A stretch of DNA of 64,000 nucleotides from NCBI RefSeq assembly GCF_032854445.1, contig NC_088299.1, positions 8,038,324 to 8,102,323 of the forward strand, written 5' to 3'. The notes under the pieces are model-generated. The model did not search any database. It was not told the DNA's origin and saw only the letters and a list, made by a program, of their open reading frames with translations. This DNA comes from Liolophura sinensis (lineage: Eukaryota > Mollusca > Polyplacophora > Chitonida > Chitonidae). Below, piece by piece: positions 56,309 to 64,000 of the stretch (position 1 is its first letter; each line of letters begins with the position of its first letter). The translations under genes were made by a program, and so were the position numbers.

Positions 56309-56434
56309 GGGCTGTTTCTTAAAGGGGTCGTAACGTTACGCTGGCCTAATCACCATGATGTCGCATACTGATGGCATACGTCCCCTTGGCATTTGCGTCC
56401 GGTGTAATGTTACGACCCCTTTAAGAAACAGCCC
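56309..56434. mobile_element. 126-bp MITE-like element with 31-bp inverted ends
   Basis: GGGCTGTTTCTTAAAGGGGT (56309-56339) is mirrored by ACCCCTTTAAGAAACAGCCC (56404-56434) with one mismatch. The interior is GC-richer than its surroundings. No coding capacity. Confidence 0.88.
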
Positions 56435-56842
56435 CCTGGAGTGAAAACAAACTAAATTTAAACCAGATAGGATAAGACCTGAATAAGATTTTAGCATGAA
56501 TATTGAAAAATATAGCTTTTTAGGTAAGAAATTTTTTGCGGAAAAGTAATCAGAATGTATCTAACCTTCAAATAAAATAGTCTCATTGTCCCGTAATTCT
56601 TTAAACTATAGAAATAGGCAAAAATCCTCATTTCTTCCATTTTATTAGCTCCATGCTATTTATCACCTACTCGCCATAGTGCGAGGTACTCGGATGGTCA
56701 AAACTGTGGATTATTATCCTTGTTCTTTAGTAAGTTGAATAATCTTAGCTACGCTATATATGTGCGTAAAAATAAACAGAACACAAAAATGAAGACATAT
56801 GGCACATAAGAAATTCAGATTAAGGTGCCAGTGGTCTTAGCT

Positions 56843-57030
56843 ACAAGTGTGTAGTTTCTCCAGCCGTACGTGGGGAGGTCTGACAGAAACCTGCAGATCG
56901 TCGTGGGTTTCCTCCCGGACTCTGCTCTACTTTCCTCCCACCATAATGCTGGCTGCTGTCTTATAAGTGAAATATTCTTGAGTACGGCGTAAAACACCAA
57001 TCAAATAAATAAATAAACAAGTGTGTAGTT
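56843..57030 (+). mobile_element. 5'-truncated SINE with 14-bp target duplication
   Basis: The body is 56857-57016. ACAAGTGTGTAGTT flanks it at 56843-56856 and 57017-57030. It starts at CTCCAGCCGTACGTGGGG. Confidence 0.92.
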
Positions 57031-57268
57031 AACCTTATCAGCTACATATATACATGTAGGTCTAGTTCTAAGTCAAACTGTGTCTTTAATCAGAATTCCA
57101 ATTTAGTTGAAATTTACCTGCTATACAGCGTTTGTATCATTGCGTTTGGCACTTGACAATTACACTAAGTGTGCTTCTATTGTAAAAATGCTGCCATTTT
57201 AAAAAATCTCAAATGCATACTTTTTTTGGAAAATCACTGTTAAGTTGTGGAACTACAGTGTACACTTC

Positions 57269-57504
57269 CCAATGTCACCTAATCAGTATAGCTGTTTCCA
57301 GTGTCACTCAATCAGTATAGCTGTTTCCAGTGTCACCTAATCAGTATAGCTGTTTCCAGTGTCACCTAATCAGTATAGCTGTTTCCAGTGTCACCTAATC
57401 AGTATAGCTGTTTCCAATGTCACCTAATCAGTATAGCTATTTCCAGTGTCACCTAATCAGTATAGCTGTTTCCAATGTCACCTAATCAGTATAGCTGTTT
57501 CCAG
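57269..57504. repeat. 29-bp minisatellite, about eight copies
   Basis: The unit is CCAGTGTCACCTAATCAGTA plus TAGCTGTTT; starts at 57301 and 57330 show the 29-bp step. Copies are nearly identical, so the array is young. Confidence 0.95.
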
Positions 57505-60500
57505 CCTATAGTTTGCACCCTGATTTATGCAAGCTTTAGTCCTGCTTATATGTCCAACCTACAGTCAATACAATGGCCTAGTACACTGACCTAGTGCTGT
57601 TGAGATAGTTCCCATGCCATTGAATACCTGAGACATTTATCACTGTCCAGACAGCCTGGCCAGGAACATGGGTATGAATAAGAGAGTACTTGAATTGAAC
57701 TTGAACCTGAATAGAAGTGTGGTATTGTCAAGAGCCACATGCACTCACAAATGTATTGCATCTAATATATTTAACCTATGTTAAATTAAAAAGTGAAACA
57801 CTGCACCTTGCGGTATATGCCTCTGACACAGTTTTATACTGAAGAAGAGTTACAAAAAAATCCTCATTCTTTTCAGTGTTTAGGCATTATTTCTTTTTTG
57901 TATTTACAGAAAAGTGTTGCCCTTATTGTCACATTGTCACATTTGTTCAATGCTTTTTGCACAATGACAGCTGCGGACACAAGTATACATGTATCTTCAG
58001 TGTTCCAACTTATAAACGCAGACAGATGAACATTCATGTCTGTTGTTAAGAACATTGCTACAGCTGATGTGTAGACGTCTCAGCAGGGTGGGCTATTATT
58101 CAGTCATGCACGCAACAAAAGAGTTTATAATCTACATGCACATCATTTATTTTATAAGCTTCACTATAAATGCTTTTGTATCATATGTGGAGTACACATG
58201 CGGTCTGGGGACAGAATGGCTTTGAAAAGCACATGTAAATGAGCTAGCCTTTGTCATATGTTCAAGTGGGTCAACCCCAGATAACTGTTCCTGAGTCAAC
58301 ATTAGCACACAGAGATCACACACTGGTCAGGGCCCCTTTCCCTCCACCTGACCCCATAGAGGGTAGGGGTGTATGTGGACAAAGACTGCCCACACGCCTC
58401 TGGCATGTCTATAGAGGTTCACAGCTTCATAGCTTGAGTGTAGATGAACATGTATGGAATACTGTATACATGTACACAACAAAGAATTTGGTTCATCTTG
58501 TCTGGTGAACTACAGGTACATACATGTAGAAATTCACATTACAAAAGTGGTTTTAAACAGATTTAATAATAATAATAAATGGAATTTCTTCCTTTTCAAT
58601 ATGCTTCAGTTAATAATACCCTTAGTATTCTTGTAGCTTCATGGATGGGGTCAAATTAATCAATGTCAGATAAGAGTTACTCGGACTAATTGCCTTGCAT
58701 GTACATTTAAGTCCACTTTATTTGAATATACTTTGGACTCAATATATAACTAACCTTGAAGTATGGAAATTAACACAGCCATGTAATTGAACAGCTAACA
58801 TTTTTCACACATTTGTCTGCAGGGGTGGTTTGGCAGGAGGGGTGTGAGAGGTGGGGGGGTGCGATTTTTTCAGTAATTATAGGATGGATGTAACAGGTCT
58901 TGGTTAAATTTATCCCAAACTCGGACAGGGAATTCCAAAGTTTATCCCTCCTCCGATGCCTTCAAGGCCTAGCTATATGTAGCTTGCAAGCAAAAAGTAT
59001 CCAACAGTGCTTATACTGGACTGACTGCTTGTTACAGCTGAAGGTTGTCAAACTAAGCTTAATGTTGGACCACTTGCCTTCACTGACATGATGTATCAGT
59101 ATGATCTGTACATCACATGTTGAGTTACATGTACTTGCCAATGGCAAATGGTTTTATTCTGAGCAAACAGGTTTCCTCCAACAAGGAAAACTACTTCAAT
59201 CAGAACTACATCAACTAAACCAAAACCCAATTCAAAATAAATAAATAAATAAATATAGCTTGTTGTAATACTTTGAACAAAATGACATGCTAGAATGGTA
59301 TTTCACTTCTATACAAGGCTAAAATATTAACTTTGTGTATACAATTATAACATGGCTTTGAGAACTCTACCTTTGGTATATGTGTCAACATTGCATAGGA
59401 CAGGTTTTCTACTTTCTTAAACACCACAAGCTGCAAGTTCAAAACTGCAGGTATTCTGTCTTTAAATACCAAAGTTAAGCCTCCACCAAACACTGATAAT
59501 CCTACTTAAGCCCAGTTTATCACAACACATGTGTGTGTCAGACAGAGGTTAAGATGTTCTTAAAGAATGGTAAATGCTGGAGTCCTAAGAATGTCCCTGT
59601 TTGTGCTTACATAGGAATTAGTTCCAAACTGGATGTCTGACACATCAAACGTCTTTAAATAACATGCCCATTTTCTTGTTCACTTCCCGCATCTCACAGA
59701 AAAACAAAAACAATGACCTATTAACTTTTATTCTATTTTGTTCATTTGTGCACACCTATTAGTTAGCTTTGCACATCTCCCCATCAGGTTCATATGAACT
59801 AAATACTGCATGTACATTACAAATGCAATATGTTAACCTTTAAAACACATCCTGTTTTGAAACATTTTTTAGTTCCAGGTAAATCTCGGCTTTTTTGCCA
59901 TTGTTTAATGTCAACATGTTTACCTGTAATATGTTTCAGAGACAAAAAAGTAAACACGTGTAAATGCATATACATTTATCTCTATGAAGCTAGGTTGTTT
60001 TCGGAAGGGTGCTTCACCCTGTTCGTAAGATCTGCACTCAGCTCTGTTCTATTGGTTTGGGATAGTGTTAAAGTGTATGAACATAAACAATATGATCAAG
60101 TCGATCAAGTCTGAGTGCTGATCAAAACTGTCCCCCGCAAAAAACTATTTCCATCAGTTTTTAAACTTTTTACATGTTATGAAAAGCCTTCAATGTAGGT
60201 AAAATATTGTTTTTTTGGCCAACATCTAGGGTAACTGTTATATGAAGTTTCATCACTTTATTCATGAGAGTTTCCTTTATTTGTCCACAGAACATTAAGA
60301 AAACAATTATTTTTTGTAAAATCATCTGTGATGAACTATCTCCAGATCAATGAAGTAAGTTTTATGGAGTTTTGGTGCTCAAAATAATGTGGGAAACCTT
60401 TCAAAACTAGTCTCAAAAACCCACCTTAGAAGCTCATTACATTTGTGTAACATCTTGGTATAAAGCAAAAAAATGTAAAAAAAAAACAAAAAAACAGATG

Positions 60501-61109
60501 AAGTATTTGTGGACACTGCTCTCTGTTGCCCTTCATTTGATGAACACTAGTTTTCATGTCATGCTTGCAGGCAGTGGAAAATGCCATATTATCCCTTTTT
60601 TGTTGAGTGTTACCCTTGCCTACTGCCCTTTTTATATAGCTATAGGTGTCGGTAATGTCTACATTAACACTTAAAAAGAAATTAAATATACTTTATACAT
60701 GTATAGATGTGTGTATTCACATGTAGGTATAAAAGGGTAGGATTTGTTAGATGTGGAGGGATACATACACGTAACAAAATCCAAATGTTAGTAAGACCGT
60801 GCATCATGAACTGTGCATGATAGGTGTCATGTTAGGTGTCATGCTAGGCTAGATGAATGTCAGAAAACGCACATCCTACAAACTCTCTGGTCCACATATG
60901 TGATACGTCTGATCACACATTCATTGACACATTCAAGCACAGAGGGTCACATTTAGAAAGCACTTTCCCAAAACCGCAAGTTCATTTTACATCAAGTCCA
61001 GGTTTTTGTAGTAGTTAAATGATGCCCTGTTTTACCTGTAAACTTAACCCCCACCCCACCAAAAAAAAATGGTGGCATACATAACACTCAAAAACTGAAA
61101 ATGTAATAG

Positions 61110-61876
61110 CCAAATCAGTCATTTTTCAGTCAAATGGCCAAATCAGTCATTTTTCAGTCAAATAACCAGATCAGTCATCTTTTCAGTCAAATAGGCAATT
61201 TTTTCAGTCAAATAGCCAAATCAGTCATTTTTAAGCCAAATCAGTCATTTTTCAGTCAAATGGCCAAATCAGTCATTTTAAGTCAAATAACCAGAACAGT
61301 CATCTTTTCAGTCAAATAACCAGAACAGTCATCTTTTCAGTCAAATAGCCAAATTTTTCAGTCAAATAGCCAAATCAGTCATTTTTAAGCCAAATGGCCA
61401 AATCAGTCATTTTTCAGTCAAATGGCCAAATCAGTCATTTTTTAGTCAAATAACCAGATCAGTCATCTTTTCAGTCAAATAGCCAATTTTTTCAGTCAAA
61501 TAGCCAAATCAGTCATTTTTAAGCCAAATAGCCAAATCAGTCATTTTTCAGTCAAATGGCCAAATCAGTCATTTTTCAGTCAAATAACCAGATAAGTCAT
61601 CTTTTCAGTCAAATTGCCAAATTTTTCAGTCAAATAGCCAAATCAGTCATTTTTAAGCCAAATGGCCAAATCAGTCATTTTTAAGCCAAATGGCCAAATC
61701 AGTCATTTTTCAGTCAAATGGCCAAATCAGTCATTTTTCAGTCAAATGGCCAAATCGGTCACTTTTAAGCCAAATAGCCAAATCAGTCGTTTTTCAGTCA
61801 AATGGCCAAATCAGTCATTTTTCAGTCAAATGGCCAAATCAGTCATTTTTCAGTCAAATGGCCAAATCAGTCATTT
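61110..61876. repeat. 28-bp minisatellite array, about 27 copies with variants
   Basis: The unit is AAATGGCCAAATCAGTCATT plus TTTCAGTC. Variants (AAATAACCAGATCAGTCATC, TTTTTAAGCC) recur in blocks, which points to amplification of multi-unit segments. Confidence 0.95.
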
Positions 61877-62270
61877 TAATGTTCACCTCTGTAGTCCGCT
61901 AAATGTAATTACATATACATGTAAGACACATAAACCAAATTTTTGTGTTGGTGTTTTTACCTGTCAAAAGGCTGAGGCCCAGATTGGCAAGGAATATGGT
62001 TTTAAACAATATCTTTAGTATCACCTTACAGGACAGCCTGATGCTGTAAGTGACACTGCATGTATGTGTTTTTGTATGTGAATATTAAACATTTAAGTTT
62101 AGTGCACACTTACTTACTGGGACTGTAAACGCATCCAAAAGGATTGCTGGCCTGCTTTTTGTCTGGGTTTAAAAGCTCTGCATGATTACATCACTATCAA
62201 ACCATAAAAAAAATTGCTCATGTTGTCCGACAGACAGTATATATAAAGGTTTTACCATGTTCGTACATCC

Positions 62271-62640
62271 ATTTGTTGCTGTCTTGCTTAACACTCGGGG
62301 GCCTCCGTGGCTAAGTTGGTTAGTGCACTAGCACTAGTTCAAGTCCAGCTCATGCTGGCTTCCTCTCTGGCTGTACGTGGGAAGGTCTGACAGCAACATG
62401 TGGATGGTTGTGGGTTTCCTCCAGGCTCTGCCCGGTTTCCTCCCACCATAATGCTGGCCACCGTTGTATAAGTGAAATATTCTTGAGTACAGTGTAAAAC
62501 ACCAATCAAATGAAATGAAAAGCTTGACACTCAGCACTGAGAGGTTATATAGAACAGAGGAAACAGGACTGGTTGGCCCAGTGTAAATGTGACTGGGTGA
62601 GGTGTCATGTCATGTTTGGTGTACTTCAGTGGTGTCATGG
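62271..62640 (-). repeat. Interspersed repeat C, copy 3, split by a SINE
   Basis: The right part, 62520-62640, reads GCTTGACACTCAGCACTGAG, CAGGACTGGTTGGCCCAGTG and so on, inverted relative to 51769-51960. The left part, 62275-62296 (GTTGCTGTCTTGCTTAACAC), continues the same repeat, with the SINE between. Confidence 0.75.
62297..62519 (+). mobile_element. SINE nested in repeat C
   Basis: It has box A-like TGGCTAAGTTGG, box B-like TAGTTCAAGTCC, CACCATAATGCTGGCC and a short AAATGAAATGAAA tail. GCTTAACACTC and GCTTGACACTC on either side are the target duplication. About 50 bp between the boxes is deleted relative to 4368-4651. Confidence 0.9.
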
Positions 62641-63284
62641 ACTTGCTCTGTCGCCAAGATTAGTAGTTTATGCGTACAAACCTGATGACTCCTCAACGTA
62701 ATATGACTGAAAAATTATTAAGTATGCTGTAAAAATCCAAGCATACATATACATTACTTGTTTTATTTGACTGACAGCTATTTAAGTCCATACTCAAGGC
62801 TTGTTTTCTTATGACCTTCAGCTTAAAGTCGGGTGAAACAGTACATAATTTGGTGGACCAGCCTTGCAAGGTACCTATAGAAGATGTACCTATTACCTAT
62901 AAATATATTTAACAAAGTCCACAGTACTTCATGTAAGTAGAAATGAAAAGAAATGTGCTGGGAGCCTGCAGAATGTGGGAGTCCCAGCATTCCTTTCTGA
63001 AGCCATGGAAAATTTTCCATTTTACCCGTCCACATGGACGGCTTTCCTGGCAGCTATTCAACATAAGTATGTGTCATGTACAGCAGACTGTATTGCATAT
63101 AAATTACAGTATATACATGTAGATCAAACCTCTCTTCCCACCAGCTATTCATCTCTTCATACATATTCGTAATGCGATTGGAATGCCCTACATATACACA
63201 TTACAATAAGGGTTGAACTCTTAAGGAAAGCCCAGATCAAACCTCCGTCATCAATCCAGAATAAAAAGATGATTAATGTAAACC

Positions 63285-63382
63285 AAGTCATGGACTTTTG
63301 ATGTCTTGTGAAATTCCGTGTGTGAAAAGTACATGGTGCTTTCATGACCAATTCATGACCAGACATCAAAAGTCCATGACTT
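63285..63382. repeat. 22-bp perfect inverted repeat with 54-bp loop
   Basis: The left arm begins AAGTCATGGACTTTTGATGT (63285-63306) and the right arm is its exact complement (63361-63382). The loop holds a TCATGACCA direct repeat. Confidence 0.88.
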
Positions 63383-63436
63383 GATCCATATAAATAAATT
63401 AAGCTGCAGACTGTTGGAAAAGTTTTCTTTCCAAAA

Positions 63437-63697
63437 TGCAACCTGCAGATGATCGTGCCCTTCCCCTGGTCTTTGCCCAGTTTCCCCGCCATAGCTTTTA
63501 CAGCCGGTGGGGTGTTTCTGAGAACACATTCTGACAAAATTAACATGGGAAAGATAGTGAAAATAGGAGAACACAGCACAACAGGAAATGACACAGCCTG
63601 ATTTCAGATTCTGTCTAAATCTATGCCGTCGCATATTAAGTGAAATATTCTTGAGTACAGCGTAAAACACCAATCGAATAAATTAATAAATAAATTC
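63437..63697 (+). mobile_element. SINE interrupted by ~120 bp
   Basis: CAACCTGCAGATGATCGTGC and TTTGCCCAGTTTCCCCGCCA match the SINE middle. After ~120 bp of unrelated sequence the family resumes at GCCGTCGCATATTAAGTGAA and runs to the AAATAAATT tail. Confidence 0.75.
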
Positions 63698-64000
63698 TTT
63701 TCAAAATAGTACCCGGAGTTTGCTTCCATGTGCGAAGCAAAGCTGCAACAATTTGACTGAGAGTAGGTCATAATTATCTTAGATGACAGTCTGGACACAT
63801 TAAACTTTTTCAAAATTTGACGAGAGCCTTCCATTTTAGCATGATAAGATTATGTATATAAAAGCATGTATATGTATTATGTATAAAAAAGATTAGAAGA
63901 AAGCTAACATGTTGGCCTATTTAATTTTTTCAAATCTTTATGACTCAACATTAACTGACGCAATATGTGGTTATGCATTCATCTTTTGTTCAATGTTTTC

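Noticed and set aside
61134-62018. Open frames across the 28-bp array
   Set aside because: Repeated NGQISHF-type peptides come from the minisatellite and change frame among variants.

Overview
This is animal nuclear DNA: AT-rich, split by large introns, and carrying three recognisable protein-coding genes plus many short transposon copies. A bivalve or other mollusc is the best guess. The reasons are the tRNA-derived SINE copies whose 3' part matches the style of widespread molluscan SINEs (a conserved CACCATAATGCTGG block and a CAAATAAATAAA tail), the frequent TACATGTA palindrome, and protein divergence typical of invertebrate orthologues. The taxonomic call is inference. No rRNA, tRNA gene, CRISPR array or prokaryotic feature was seen.

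Layout. (1) 1-14907, minus strand: the 5' part of SNRK (SNF-related Ser/Thr kinase). Three coding exons (14313-14907, 3392-3533, 1643-1849) encode the whole kinase domain and the start of the UBA domain; later exons lie beyond the left edge. A compact promoter-like cluster (two TGCGCA boxes, a perfect CRE and an E-box) sits at 15038-15073. (2) 16283-19588, plus strand: a compact three-exon gene for a 292-residue protein that looks like a double-hotdog thioesterase-like enzyme with a basic, mitochondrial-style leader. (3) 20165-21540: a 44-bp satellite, then intergenic DNA. (4) 29277-49441, minus strand: a complete coding region for anoctamin-10 (ANO10). I rebuilt it as twelve exons whose phases all agree, giving 671 residues. 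(5) 49451-64000: upstream DNA with no convincing gene, rich in SINEs, MITEs and minisatellites.

The genes do not form an operon and no joint function is implied. SNRK and ANO10 are also neighbours in the human genome (3p22), so the linkage looks like an ancient bilaterian gene neighbourhood.

The mobile-element record is rich. There are about twenty copies of one SINE family, many 5'-truncated and flanked by clear 11-14 bp target duplications. There are at least four MITE-like inverted-repeat families: 386 bp with ~55-bp ends, a five-copy ~210-bp family, a 126-bp element and a ~178-bp element. There is also a 5' piece of a probable piggyBac transposon at a TTAA site, a SINE nested in another repeat, and five tandem arrays with units of 44, 45, 28, 29 and 157 bp. 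I did not find a new multi-gene system. The most unusual items are the uncharacterised thioesterase-like gene, the piggyBac fragment with three evenly spaced palindromes, and the MITE families.
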